Of a DNA stretch of 64,000 nucleotides, positions 48,008 through 55,461 are shown piece by piece; the first letter of the stretch is position 1; each line of letters starts with the position of its first letter. The DNA is from Mucilaginibacter conchicola (lineage in GTDB: Bacteria; Bacteroidota; Bacteroidia; Sphingobacteriales; Sphingobacteriaceae), in contig NZ_QWDC01000001.1 in assembly GCF_003432115.1 (NCBI RefSeq), positions 1,674,001 to 1,738,000 on the forward strand, read 5' to 3'. The notes below the pieces were generated by a model that did no database searches, was not told the DNA's origin, and saw only the letters and a program-made list of their open reading frames with translations. The position numbers were made by a program, and so were the translations under genes.

Positions 48008-48202
48008 TTAGGTTAGTGAAGTATAAAACTGGTTAAGCAAATAGCCGATTATCTGATCCATACCAAAGATAACCAGGGCAATAATTAATGCCGCAACCAA
48101 TACCAATACAGCGCTGCTTTGCAGCTCTCTCCAGGTTGGCCAGGTTACTTTCTCGGTCAACTCGATGTATGATTCTTTAATATATTCAGCTACGCCTGCC
48201 AT
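48008..48202 (-). CDS. secE: Preprotein translocase subunit SecE
   Basis: A 64-aa single-helix subunit of SecYEG. It has a conserved cytoplasmic amphipathic segment (YIKESYIELTEKVTWPTWREL) followed by one membrane helix (SAVLVLVAALIIALVIFGM). I chose the ATG at 48202 (MAGVAEY). The open frame extends ten codons upstream, but that part runs toward the tRNA-Trp gene and does not fit the family. nusG starts 16 bp downstream. Confidence 0.95.
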   Translation of the reverse strand: MAGVAEYIKESYIELTEKVTWPTWRELQSSAVLVLVAALIIALVIFGMDQIIGYLLNQFYTSLT

Positions 48203-48220
48203 TTTATCTATTCGCTTAAA

Positions 48221-48293
48221 GCACGGGAACAAGGATTCGAACCCTGATCAAAGGTTTTGGAGACCTCTATTCTACCGTTGAACTATTCCCGTG
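48221..48293 (-). tRNA. tRNA-Trp (CCA)
   Basis: A 73-nt cloverleaf. The acceptor stem CACGGGA/TCCCGTG (48287-48293 with 48222-48228), a GGTTCGAATCC T-arm, and the anticodon loop CTCCAAA with anticodon CCA are all clear. The CCA tail is not encoded. It lies between tuf and secE. Confidence 0.96.
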
Positions 48294-48341
48294 TATGTAA
48301 ACTTCTGTTACCAGAAATTTATATGTTTTGCTTATTGTGAA

Positions 48342-48373
48342 TAAAGTACCGAGACAATAGCCCCGGTACTTTA
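48342..48373 (-). terminator. Hairpin after tuf
   Basis: TAAAGTACCG (48342-48351) pairs perfectly with CGGTACTTTA (48364-48373). No T-run follows on the minus strand, so it may stabilise the tuf mRNA end or cause partial termination before tRNA-Trp and secE. Confidence 0.45.
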
Positions 48374-48416
48374 CACAAAAATTAACCGTTAGCTACCCGT
48401 TTAAGGGTATTTTGGA

Positions 48417-49604
48417 TTATGCTAATATTTCAGTTACCTGACCAGCACCTACGGTTCTACCACCTTCACGGATAGCGAAACGCAGACCTTTTTCCATTGC
48501 AATAGCGTTGATCAATTTTACTGTAATTGTAACGTTATCACCTGGCATAACCATTTCTACACCTTCAGCAAGTGAAATCTCACCTGTTACGTCTGTGGTA
48601 CGGAAATAGAATTGTGGACGGTATTTGTTGAAGAATGGAGTGTGACGGCCACCTTCTGCTTTTGATAATACGTAAACTTCTGCTTTGAAATCTGTGTGAG
48701 GAGTTACTGAACCTGGTTTACAGATAACCATACCACGACGGATATCAGTTTTCTCAATACCACGTAACAATAAACCTACGTTGTCACCAGCTTCACCACG
48801 GTCAAGGATCTTACGGAACATCTCAACACCAGTTACGGTTGATTTCAAGTTCTCAGCACCCATACCTAAAATATCTACTGGATCACCAGAGTTGATCACA
48901 CCACGCTCGATACGGCCAGTTGCTACTGTACCACGACCAGTGATTGAGAATACGTCCTCAACTGGCATCAAGAATGGAAGATCTGTCAAACGTGGAGGGA
49001 TTGGGATGTAGCTATCTACAGCATCCATCAACTCCATAATTTTACCAACCCATTTTGGATCAGCATTTAAGCCACCAAGAGCAGAACCTTGGATAACTGG
49101 GATATCATCACCCGGGAACTCGTAGAATGATAATAACTCACGAACTTCCATCTCAACAAGCTCTAACAACTCTGGGTCGTCAACCATGTCAACTTTGTTC
49201 ATGAATACTACAAGTGCAGGTACACCTACCTGACGAGCCAAAAGGATGTGCTCGCGAGTTTGTGGCATTGGACCATCAGTAGCAGCAACCACGATGATAG
49301 CACCATCCATTTGAGCAGCACCAGTAACCATGTTTTTTACATAGTCAGCGTGACCTGGACAGTCAACGTGTGCGTAGTGACGGTTAGCAGTTGAGTACTC
49401 AACGTGAGCAGTATTGATAGTAATACCACGCTCTTTTTCTTCAGGAGCAGAGTCAATTGAATCGAATGAACGCGCTTCTGATAAACCTGCGTCAGCTAAT
49501 ACTTTAGTGATAGCTGCGGTAAGGGTTGTTTTACCGTGGTCAACGTGACCGATTGTACCGATGTTTAAGTGCGGTTTACTGCGGTCAAATTTTTCTTTTG
49601 CCAT
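48417..49604 (-). CDS. tuf: Elongation factor Tu
   Basis: A 395-aa GTPase that carries aminoacyl-tRNA to the ribosome. It has the G1 motif GHVDHGKTT (about residues 19-27), [20 protein letters not shown] (switch I), [12 protein letters not shown], and domains II and III ending [11 protein letters not shown]. Only one copy is present in the window. It is embedded between tRNA-Thr(GGT) and tRNA-Trp, so its mRNA is probably released by tRNA processing at both ends. Confidence 0.98.
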   Translation of the reverse strand: MAKEKFDRSKPHLNIGTIGHVDHGKTTLTAAITKVLADAGLSEARSFDSIDSAPEEKERGITINTAHVEYSTANRHYAHVDCPGHADYVKNMVTGAAQMDGAIIVVAATDGPMPQTREHILLARQVGVPALVVFMNKVDMVDDPELLELVEMEVRELLSFYEFPGDDIPVIQGSALGGLNADPKWVGKIMELMDAVDSYIPIPPRLTDLPFLMPVEDVFSITGRGTVATGRIERGVINSGDPVDILGMGAENLKSTVTGVEMFRKILDRGEAGDNVGLLLRGIEKTDIRRGMVICKPGSVTPHTDFKAEVYVLSKAEGGRHTPFFNKYRPQFYFRTTDVTGEISLAEGVEMVMPGDNVTITVKLINAIAMEKGLRFAIREGGRTVGAGQVTEILA

Positions 49605-49661
49605 GATCTATTTTTGTTTGTAGGTTAATTTATTCTTAATTAATACTATTTAAAGTACCTG

Positions 49662-49733
<72 letters not shown>

Positions 49734-49746
49734 TTGTTTTTTAAGC

Positions 49747-49816
49747 TTGCAGTTACCAGTTTTAAGTTTGCAGTTACCAACTGCTTACTGCGAACCGCTT
49801 ACTGCCAACTTCTTTT
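49747..49816. repeat. Word-repeat element between tRNA-Thr and tRNA-Gly, GCAGTTACC type
   Basis: TTGCAGTTACCA occurs twice as a direct repeat (49747-49758, 49768-49779). GCTTACTGC also occurs twice, and this is close to the reverse complement of GCAGTTA. GCAGTT-ACC-AACTGC forms a central hairpin. Confidence 0.75.
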
Positions 49817-49820
49817 TAAG

Positions 49821-49893
49821 AGCGGAAGACGAGGTTCGAACTCGCGACCTATAGCTTGGAAGGCTATCGCTCTACCAACTGAGCTACTTCCGC
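49821..49893 (-). tRNA. tRNA-Gly (TCC)
   Basis: A 73-nt cloverleaf with acceptor GCGGAAG/CTTCCGC, anticodon stem ATAGC/GCTAT with loop CTTCCAA (anticodon TCC), and T-arm CGAGTTCGAACCTCG. Confidence 0.97.
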
Positions 49894-49901
49894 TTTTAAT
49901 T

Positions 49902-49990
49902 AGTGAATGAGCGAGTTAGTGAATTATTGAATTTTGCTAATCAACTTAAAGTCAATCACTCATTCAATAATTCAAAAATTCACTCATTCA
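49902..49990. repeat. Word-repeat palindrome between tRNA-Gly and tRNA-Tyr, ATTGAAT/ATGAG type
   Basis: GAATTATTGAAT (49921-49932) and ATTCAATAATTC (49962-49973) are 12-bp perfect inverse copies. TGAATGAG (49904-49911) and CTCATTCA (49983-49990) form an outer pair. The words match the rpoB-rpoC element. Confidence 0.8.
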
Positions 49991-49996
49991 AAAATG

Positions 49997-50077
49997 TGGG
50001 GAGAGAAGGATTCGAACCTTCGTAGCCGAAGCAACGGATTTACAGTCCGTCCCATTTGACCGCTCTGGTACCTCCCC
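49997..50077 (-). tRNA. tRNA-Tyr (GTA)
   Basis: An 81-nt class II tRNA with acceptor GGGGAGG/TCTCCCC, anticodon loop CTGTAAA (anticodon GTA), a long variable arm (TGCTTCGGCTACG region), and T-arm AGGTTCGAATCCT. Confidence 0.96.
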
Positions 50078-50143
50078 ATCGTTTAATTTCGGAAATTATG
50101 ATACTCAATTGGAAGCTAAGTAACACACTTCCGAAATAAACTG

Positions 50144-50216
<73 letters not shown>

Positions 50217-50329
50217 TTATTTATTTCTCCTATCCTGTTTTACCGGAATAGTTGAAGCGCAAATTTAATTTGCTTTTATTTTATTCTCTTTTAAAAGAAC
50301 CACCCTTTGGCTTTATGCGGTGTGTTTAA

Positions 50330-50379
50330 GACCTCTCCGAAAGGGATTGCAAATCTACAAAAAAATATACCCCTGCAAA
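50330..50379 (-). promoter_or_regulatory. Promoter of the tRNA-Thr/tuf/secE-nusG operon
   Basis: On the minus strand TTTG (50379-50376), an 18-bp spacer and TAGATTTG (50357-50350) match the Bacteroidota sigma-A consensus. The region from the -7 element through about +14 (50357-50330) is nearly identical, 25 of 28 bases, to the tRNA-Gln promoter at 60824-60797. The leader 50217-50343 contains a GCAAAT-TTA-ATTTGC hairpin (50259-50273) and no gene. Confidence 0.8.
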
Positions 50380-50388
50380 ATATTTTTG

Positions 50389-50421
50389 CAAAAAAAATCG
50401 GCAGGCTTTTGGCCCGCCGAT
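50389..50421 (-). terminator. Rho-independent terminator of the rpsU-xer-hpf operon
   Basis: ATCGGC (50397-50402) pairs with GCCGAT (50416-50421), and GGC with GCC inside. The A-C mismatch on the plus strand is a U-G pair in minus-strand RNA. An eight-T run follows. It ends about ten bases before the -33 of the tRNA promoter. Confidence 0.92.
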
Positions 50422-50450
50422 CTTAACGAAATTTTCGTTCTCATATCTAC

Positions 50451-50798
50451 TTAAAAATCATCCTCTTCCGAAACAAGCGCTGCATTTTTAGCAGCTTCGG
50501 CAGCAATAGATTTTTTTGTTTTGTATTTATCAATTTGCTTCCTCAGGCTCTCAACCGCCAGGTCGGTGGCCTCTTCAAAGGTCTTGCATTTCTCTTTTGC
50601 AAACATCTGCAAGCCCGGCAGCGTTAGCTTTATCTCCGATATTTTGTTAGCCTCATCCTCTACGTTCTCCAGTTTTAAATAAACTTCGCCGCTTACTATT
50701 TTGTCAAAAAACGTCTCCAGCTTGTCTGCTTTCTTCTGTATAAAATCCAGTAATTTCTGATCTGCGGTGAAATGAATTGATTGCACTGTAATTTTCAT
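50451..50798 (-). CDS. hpf: Ribosome hibernation-promoting factor / RaiA family
   Basis: A 115-aa protein that binds the 30S decoding region of idle ribosomes in stationary phase. It has the beta-alpha-beta-beta-beta-alpha fold of the short HPF/YfiA type (MKITVQSIHFTADQKLLDFIQ, KADKLETFFDKIVSGEVYLKL, FEEATDLAVESLRKQIDKYK) and an acidic end. It lacks the long-HPF dimerisation domain. AAAGGAGG lies 4 bp before the ATG (50810-50803), an unusually strong SD for this group. It starts 12 bp after the xer stop codon and ends in front of a strong terminator. Confidence 0.9.
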   Translation of the reverse strand: MKITVQSIHFTADQKLLDFIQKKADKLETFFDKIVSGEVYLKLENVEDEANKISEIKLTLPGLQMFAKEKCKTFEEATDLAVESLRKQIDKYKTKKSIAAEAAKNAALVSEEDDF

Positions 50799-50810
50799 TT
50801 TTCCTCCTTT

Positions 50811-51725
50811 TTACGCCTTTGGATGGGCTTGTTTATAAATCGATTTAAGTCTCTCAACAGAATTATGCGTGTACACCTGCGTGGCACTTAAGTTAGCATG
50901 CCCCAGCAGTTCCTTAATAGCATTAAGATCCGCGCCCTTATTTAACAGGCTTGTTGCAAAAGTGTGCCTTAGCACGTGCGGGCTTTTTTTATCCTGTGTT
51001 GATATATAAGCCAGATACCTTTGCACGGTTAAATAAATAAGCTTCGGATACGCATCCGCTCCTTTATTTGTAACGATAAAGGTTAAGGAATTGTTATCAA
51101 AATTTTCACTTTTCTTAGCCTCCCGGTATTGGTCAATAAGTGCCAATAGCTCGTTATTAAGCGGTATTATCCTCTGTTTGTTGCGTTTACCTAATACCTT
51201 TATGGTTTTATCGCGGGTATCAATATCCTCATCTTTTAAGCCCAACAACTCTGCCAAACGCATGCCGGTACCAAAAAGCATTTCAATGATCAGTTTATCG
51301 CGCAGGCCGGCAAAGTCGTCAGTGAATACCGGCTTATCATCTTTCTTTATTTTACCATCAAGCAAAGCTGTCATTTTATCAGCCTCAACAACCACGGGTA
51401 AACCCTTAGTTATTTTAGGTGCGATGATCTTTGCAGTGGGGTTAGCAGTAACCTCGCCACGTTGCAGCAGATATTTAAAGTATTTACGCAGAGTAGCCAG
51501 TTTGCGGTTGATAGAACGCGGGCCAATACCTGCATCCATTTGCTGCACCATCCAGTTACGGATGTCATGATAGCTTATCTCAGCCGGATGTTTGGTGGTG
51601 GGTTCTTCCTGCGGCGGATTCAAATAATGCAGGAATTGCTGCAGGTCGGTCTCGTACGCTGTAACGGTGTGGGGCGAGTATCTTTTCTCGTTACGGATAT
51701 ATTGTATGAAATCGCCTAAAAACAT
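50811..51725 (-). CDS. Tyrosine recombinase XerC/XerD family
   Basis: A site-specific recombinase of about 304 aa, probably resolving chromosome dimers. The N-terminal SAM-like DNA-binding domain has FIQYIRNEKRYSPHTVTAYETDL. The catalytic domain has the first Arg in GTGMRLAELLGL, HVLRHTFATSLL (HxxR), LLGHANLSATQVYTH with the second His, and the nucleophile Tyr. Its length and setting, rather than integrase features, suggest the housekeeping XerC/D. I chose MFLGDFIQYIRNEK at 51725; an upstream start at 51746 lies in a hairpin loop. Whether it is XerC or XerD is open. Confidence 0.88.
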   Translation of the reverse strand: MFLGDFIQYIRNEKRYSPHTVTAYETDLQQFLHYLNPPQEEPTTKHPAEISYHDIRNWMVQQMDAGIGPRSINRKLATLRKYFKYLLQRGEVTANPTAKIIAPKITKGLPVVVEADKMTALLDGKIKKDDKPVFTDDFAGLRDKLIIEMLFGTGMRLAELLGLKDEDIDTRDKTIKVLGKRNKQRIIPLNNELLALIDQYREAKKSENFDNNSLTFIVTNKGADAYPKLIYLTVQRYLAYISTQDKKSPHVLRHTFATSLLNKGADLNAIKELLGHANLSATQVYTHNSVERLKSIYKQAHPKA

Positions 51726-51772
51726 AAAAACTATTTGAACACCCAAGTAAATTGAATGTACAAATAGTTTTT
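51726..51772 (-). terminator. Attenuator-like hairpin between rpsU and xer
   Basis: AAAAACTATTTG (51726-51737) pairs perfectly with CAAATAGTTTTT (51761-51772) over a 23-nt loop. On the minus strand the stem ends in GTTTTT and the next three bases are the xer ATG. It could limit read-through from rpsU and also hinder ribosome access to the start. Confidence 0.6.
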
Positions 51773-51818
51773 TTATGCTGACAAGAAATTTGTGAAATTC
51801 TTTATCGGGTGATAAGAA

Positions 51819-52010
51819 TTAAACAGTTTCCTGGTTTAAACCTTGTTTGTAGATAGCGTGTTTAACCACGTGTCTGCGAGTAACAGATTTCTTTTCGAAA
51901 GCTTGACGACTGCGTAGCTCTCTTAATACACCAGTTTTCTCGAATTTCTTTTTAAAGCGTTTTAATGCCTTATCTAATGATTCTCCGTCTTTTACGTTGA
52001 TAATGATCAT
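51819..52010 (-). CDS. rpsU: 30S ribosomal protein S21
   Basis: A 63-aa basic protein of the small subunit near the 3' end of 16S rRNA. The sequence MIIINVKDGESLDKALKRFKKKFEKTGVL, RSRQAFEKKSVTRR, is standard bS21. In Bacteroidia, bS21 is known to help hide the anti-SD tail of 16S rRNA. The gene itself carries GAAAGGAGGT (52030-52021), ten bases complementary to that tail and 10 nt from the ATG. A -7 element TACCTTTG (52046-52039) gives a short leader. Autoregulation through the SD is therefore expected. Confidence 0.96.
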   Translation of the reverse strand: MIIINVKDGESLDKALKRFKKKFEKTGVLRELRSRQAFEKKSVTRRHVVKHAIYKQGLNQETV

Positions 52011-52020
52011 AATCCCAAAT

Positions 52021-52030
52021 ACCTCCTTTC
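52021..52030 (-). promoter_or_regulatory. Perfect Shine-Dalgarno of rpsU
   Basis: GAAAGGAGGT on the minus strand is the complement of the 16S 3' tail ACCTCCTTTC and is spaced 10 nt from the start codon. It is the strongest SD noticed in the window. Confidence 0.85.
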
Positions 52031-52038
52031 AGGGACGT

Positions 52039-52046
52039 CAAAGGTA
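52039..52046 (-). promoter_or_regulatory. Candidate -7 promoter element of rpsU
   Basis: TACCTTTG on the minus strand matches TAnnTTTG and puts transcription start near 52032, just before the SD. The -33 region is not a consensus match. Confidence 0.5.
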
Positions 52047-52103
52047 GAAAAAATGTTTTAATATTGAAATACAATAAATTATATTTTTTTGAAGCAGTAA
52101 ATT

Positions 52104-52186
52104 CGTTATGCTGAATTTCTTTCAGCATCTCACTTGCTAAGTTCAATACCTTGCTGATAGGATCCCGAAACAAGTTTGGGATGACG
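52104..52186. repeat. REP-like element, two hairpins within CGTTAT..ATGACG
   Basis: ATGCTGAA/TTCAGCAT (52108-52115 with 52121-52128) and ATCCCGAA/TTTGGGAT (52162-52169 with 52175-52182, one G-U) are enclosed by CGTTAT and ATGACG. It resembles the common 'cgtcat..ctgaac..gatc..atgacg' intergenic repeat of Bacteroidota. It lies between rpsU and the CarboxypepD-domain gene. Confidence 0.7.
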
Positions 52187-52202
52187 AGAGCATAGTATGA
52201 TA

Positions 52203-52898
52203 CTACTCTGCCGCCGTAGCTTTCAAAGCTTGCGGTACGCGTTTATCTGCAGGCAGGGCCATATATTTTTTGTAGCTATCATTTATATAAGCTGCCATTG
52301 ATTCGCGGTTGTTGCTACGCAAAAATTTGTAGTTAGGCCTGTACAAGGTCATAAAATTCTCCAGCTCTATTCCTTTTAATGGCACAATGCTACCCACATA
52401 AGCCGGGCTAAATGCAGCATCTATTGCACGTTGCTCTGCCTCGGTCTGGAAATAGTGTTTCAACCGGCGGGCACGCTTGCCCTCGCTGCTAAACCATGTT
52501 GATGGCGATAGCACATATACCTTGCTCTTCTCATAAACCTCAGGATACTCTTTACGCGGGTCAAAAGACGGGCGGGTAGCGGTTACGTTCACCTCGCTTA
52601 GTTTTATCATCTGGGTGGCCATCTCAATGCGCTTTGGTCGCATGTCTATCACATATAAAGTATCAGCCGTATAACCCGGCGAGTTGAATACAAGGGTATG
52701 CCCTGTAGCCGTGCTGATCTCAAAATTTCCGTTCTTATCCGTTATTGTCACCTGCTTGGTGTTAATGTCTCGTATAAATACATTATCGAGGCGGTTGTTG
52801 TGGCCACTTTCATACACCGTTCCTTTTAATTGGTTTTGTGCTGATGCAAGTTGCGCTAATACGGTAAAGGTGGCAATCAGGGAGAATATCTTCTTCAT
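52203..52898 (-). CDS. CarboxypepD_reg-like domain exported protein
   Basis: A 231-aa protein with a Sec signal peptide (MKKIFSLIATFTVLAQLASA, cleavage after Ala20). A carboxypeptidase-regulatory-like domain follows (LKGTVYESGHNNRLDNVFIRDINTKQVTITDKNGNFEIS). A middle part looks like the usual extension of such small periplasmic or surface proteins (KEYPEVYEKSKVYVLSPSTWFSSEGKRARRLKHYF). No beta-barrel follows, so it is not a TonB receptor. The function is unknown. Confidence 0.75.
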   Translation of the reverse strand: MKKIFSLIATFTVLAQLASAQNQLKGTVYESGHNNRLDNVFIRDINTKQVTITDKNGNFEISTATGHTLVFNSPGYTADTLYVIDMRPKRIEMATQMIKLSEVNVTATRPSFDPRKEYPEVYEKSKVYVLSPSTWFSSEGKRARRLKHYFQTEAEQRAIDAAFSPAYVGSIVPLKGIELENFMTLYRPNYKFLRSNNRESMAAYINDSYKKYMALPADKRVPQALKATAAE

Positions 52899-52968
52899 AA
52901 CGGTAATGTTAGCAATATATTAACCTTTGCAAGTTTATAAAGGTTTGCAAATAAACACTTCTGCGCAT

Positions 52969-52997
52969 AAAAAAACCCGGTATTAACCGGGTTTTTA
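52969..52997 (-). terminator. Rho-independent terminator of the M1 peptidase gene
   Basis: AAAAACCCGGT (52971-52981) pairs perfectly with ACCGGGTTTTT (52986-52996), loop ATTA. T-runs occur on both strands; the minus-strand gene ends 10 bp away, so it serves that gene. Confidence 0.9.
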
Positions 52998-53005
52998 AAA
53001 TGATA

Positions 53006-54976
53006 TTACTTTTTCCAGACGTTATTATCTGAGTTGTAATCTGGCGATGTCTTATCAGGGTCAACCGTTACTGATACGATCTCTTCGGTTGAAGGGAATT
53101 TGGCAACAAAGCTGGTGTTACGTTCCCATATCTCAACAGGCAGTTTTAAGCGCTGTACTTTACCGCTTGCAGTTTTCACTTCAAGCGTGGTAGGGAACGC
53201 CATTTTATCCAGGTTATCCAATGTGATGAGAGCACCTTTTGATGGGTCGTTGTTCACATATTTTACATCACGAACGCCAACATCCAGTCTCCAGTTGTTT
53301 ACAAACCAACCTCTCCAGAACCATTGCAGGCTCTCACCGCCAACGTTCTCCATGGTACGGAAAAAGTCATCAGGAGTAGGATGTTTAAATGCCCAGCGTG
53401 CAACATAAGTGCGGAAAGCAAGGTCAAAACGCTCGGGGCCTAATATCTCCTCGCGCAACATGGTTAAGCCCATGCCCGGTTTAAAGTATAATAATAAGCC
53501 TGTGTTTTGCTCCTTGAGATCTGCAGGGGCGCTCATTACCGTTTCAAGATCCGGGCGGGTTAAGAACGCGCCTATCTTTTGCATATCTTGTTTTTTGCCT
53601 GCATACTCGCCTTTGTTGAAATCGGCGGTAGTTAAGGTATTGATGAAGGTATTAAAACCTTCGTCCATCCAACCATAAAGGCGCTCGTTTGAGCCTACAA
53701 TCATCGGGAACCAGGTATGGCCAAACTCGTGGTCGTTAACCCCCCAAAGGTCTTTTGATTTTGCTCTCCAGCTACAGAAAACAATACCAGGGTACTCCAT
53801 ACCACCAACAACACCGGCTACTGCGGTTGCTGCAGGGTAAGGATACTCAAACCATTTTTGTGAGTTATACTCGATAGATTTTTTCACGTACTCGGTAGAG
53901 CGGCCCCAGGCATTATTACCATCACTCTCAACCGGATAGGCTGATATTGCTGTTGATTTTTTACCGCTTGGCAGGTCCATTTTTGCTGCATCAACAATAA
54001 ATGAAGCCGATGATGCCCATGAAGCATCACGCGCATTTTTTATCTTAAAATGCCAGGTGAGTTCTTTTTTACCCGCCGGGCGTGATGCCGCGCTGGTAAC
54101 TTCTGATGCTGAGCGGATAACTACAGTTTGTTCGCTTTTTTCAGCAGCATCCCAACGTTTAATTTGCTCAGGTGTGTAAACTTCCTGCGGGTTTTGCAAC
54201 TCGCCCGATGCTACCACGATGTGGTTTGCAGGCGCAGTAATGCTTAGGTCAAAGTCGCCGTACTCCAGGTAAAACTCGCCCGGGCCGGTGTACGGCAGCA
54301 TGTTCCAGCCTTGTACATCATCATACACGTACATGCGCGGATACCACTGGGCAACGGTATAGATCTTCCCGTTTTTAGTATCCTGGATACCGGTACGGTC
54401 TGAACCGTAGTTAGGCACCACAAATGAATATTCGATAGTCAGTTTAACCTGACCACCGTTTGCCGCAACACCCTGCGGCAAGAAAACCTGCATGCGGGTA
54501 TCGTTAATAATGTATTTAAGATCGGCACCTGCTGCACCTTTAGCACCGGAAAGTTTTACCGATTTAATAGTATAACCACCTTGCGACAGATCGCCACGGC
54601 CACCGTTACGGCTACCCGCCGGCGGGATGATGGCTTCGCCACGAGAGCCTTGTTTAAACAAGTTCTGATCTAACTGCATCCACAGGAAATCCAGTTTTTG
54701 CGGGCTGTTATTAGTATAATTTAATACCTCAGAACCTACAACCTCGTTGGTTTGGTCGTTAAGTTTTGCTGATAGTTGATAATCGGCACGGTTTTGCCAG
54801 TATTTTGGGCCGGGCTGGCCATCGGCTGCGCGAAATTCAGATCCGTTTTTGGTATAAAAGAAAGGCGCAAATGCATCGTGGTAGTTATAGTTGCTTGCGG
54901 GAGCTTGTTGAGCATTAGCAACACCACTTATTGCCAAAACAGCCAGCATGCTGCCGGCAATTAGTTTCAGTTTCAT
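53006..54976 (-). CDS. M1 family zinc aminopeptidase-like metallopeptidase
   Basis: A 656-aa exported peptidase with a signal peptide ([22 protein letters not shown]). The zinc site is HEFGH (residues 416-420) with the third ligand Glu439 in [18 protein letters not shown] (391-397) is the counterpart of the GAMEN exopeptidase motif. An N-terminal beta domain (about 60-300) precedes the catalytic domain. It probably trims peptides in the periplasm or outside the cell. It stands alone with its own terminator. Confidence 0.92.
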   Translation of the reverse strand: MKLKLIAGSMLAVLAISGVANAQQAPASNYNYHDAFAPFFYTKNGSEFRAADGQPGPKYWQNRADYQLSAKLNDQTNEVVGSEVLNYTNNSPQKLDFLWMQLDQNLFKQGSRGEAIIPPAGSRNGGRGDLSQGGYTIKSVKLSGAKGAAGADLKYIINDTRMQVFLPQGVAANGGQVKLTIEYSFVVPNYGSDRTGIQDTKNGKIYTVAQWYPRMYVYDDVQGWNMLPYTGPGEFYLEYGDFDLSITAPANHIVVASGELQNPQEVYTPEQIKRWDAAEKSEQTVVIRSASEVTSAASRPAGKKELTWHFKIKNARDASWASSASFIVDAAKMDLPSGKKSTAISAYPVESDGNNAWGRSTEYVKKSIEYNSQKWFEYPYPAATAVAGVVGGMEYPGIVFCSWRAKSKDLWGVNDHEFGHTWFPMIVGSNERLYGWMDEGFNTFINTLTTADFNKGEYAGKKQDMQKIGAFLTRPDLETVMSAPADLKEQNTGLLLYFKPGMGLTMLREEILGPERFDLAFRTYVARWAFKHPTPDDFFRTMENVGGESLQWFWRGWFVNNWRLDVGVRDVKYVNNDPSKGALITLDNLDKMAFPTTLEVKTASGKVQRLKLPVEIWERNTSFVAKFPSTEEIVSVTVDPDKTSPDYNSDNNVWKK

Positions 54977-55007
54977 AGTATTTTAATGATTTAGTAAAAA
55001 CAAAAGC

Positions 55008-55038
55008 AAGTATACACAATATACTATTGCATATACTT
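55008..55038. repeat. TATAC-rich inverted repeat upstream of the M1 peptidase gene
   Basis: AAGTATA (55008-55014) and TATACTT (55032-55038) are inverse copies, with a further TATAC inside (55020-55024). It could be a regulator site for the peptidase gene 32 bp away, or chance in AT-rich DNA. Confidence 0.3.
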
Positions 55039-55104
55039 ACCAAATAATAGTGTAATAAGTAATTTACCTTAAGGCTGATGAACAGCCTTTTATAGACGGG
55101 TTAT

Positions 55105-55449
55105 TTATTTCAACTCATTGTTGTAAACACCTTCATCAAAGCCAAAGAACAGGAAATCATCCTTTTCAATAACCGGGCGTTTGATCATGCTGGTTTTCTC
55201 TTGCAGTAGTTTAAGCGCGTCATCCTTGGTTTTAACGCCTTCTTTAACGGCGGGGTCAAGCTGTTTCCAGGTAAGGCCCTGTTTGTTCAGGAATTTTTCG
55301 TACCCTGCTTTGGCATCCCACTCCTCCAACTTTTCGCGGCTGATGCCTAGCTTTTTAAAATCATGAAACTCATAAGCCACGTTGTTGGCCTTAAACCAGT
55401 CTAAGGCTTTTTTTACCGTATTGCAATTGGTTATACCGTATACTTTCAT
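55105..55449 (-). CDS. ArsC/Spx/YffB-family thioredoxin-fold protein
   Basis: A 114-aa protein of the arsenate reductase-like family. It begins MKVYGITNCNTVKKALDWFKANN, with Cys9 in the GITNCNTVKKA motif typical of YffB. It contains KQGLTWKQLDP and a RPVIEKDDFLFFGFDE end. Only a single Cys is present, so it is not a CXXC Spx regulator. True arsenate reduction is doubtful; a glutathione- or thiol-linked reductase role is possible. It starts 12 bp after the outer-membrane receptor gene. Confidence 0.85.
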   Translation of the reverse strand: MKVYGITNCNTVKKALDWFKANNVAYEFHDFKKLGISREKLEEWDAKAGYEKFLNKQGLTWKQLDPAVKEGVKTKDDALKLLQEKTSMIKRPVIEKDDFLFFGFDEGVYNNELK

Positions 55450-55461
55450 GCGGCTAAATTA

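Noticed and set aside
48203..48232. Upstream extension of secE
   Set aside because: It runs toward the tRNA-Trp gene and does not resemble SecE.
49747..49990. Possible CRISPR-like repeats between tRNA genes
   Set aside because: Repeat units vary, spacing is irregular, orientation alternates and no cas gene is present.
50811..51725. Phage or integron integrase
   Set aside because: Location in the rpsU-xer-hpf operon, standard XerC/D length and lack of att-like repeats at the nearby tRNAs point to a housekeeping recombinase.
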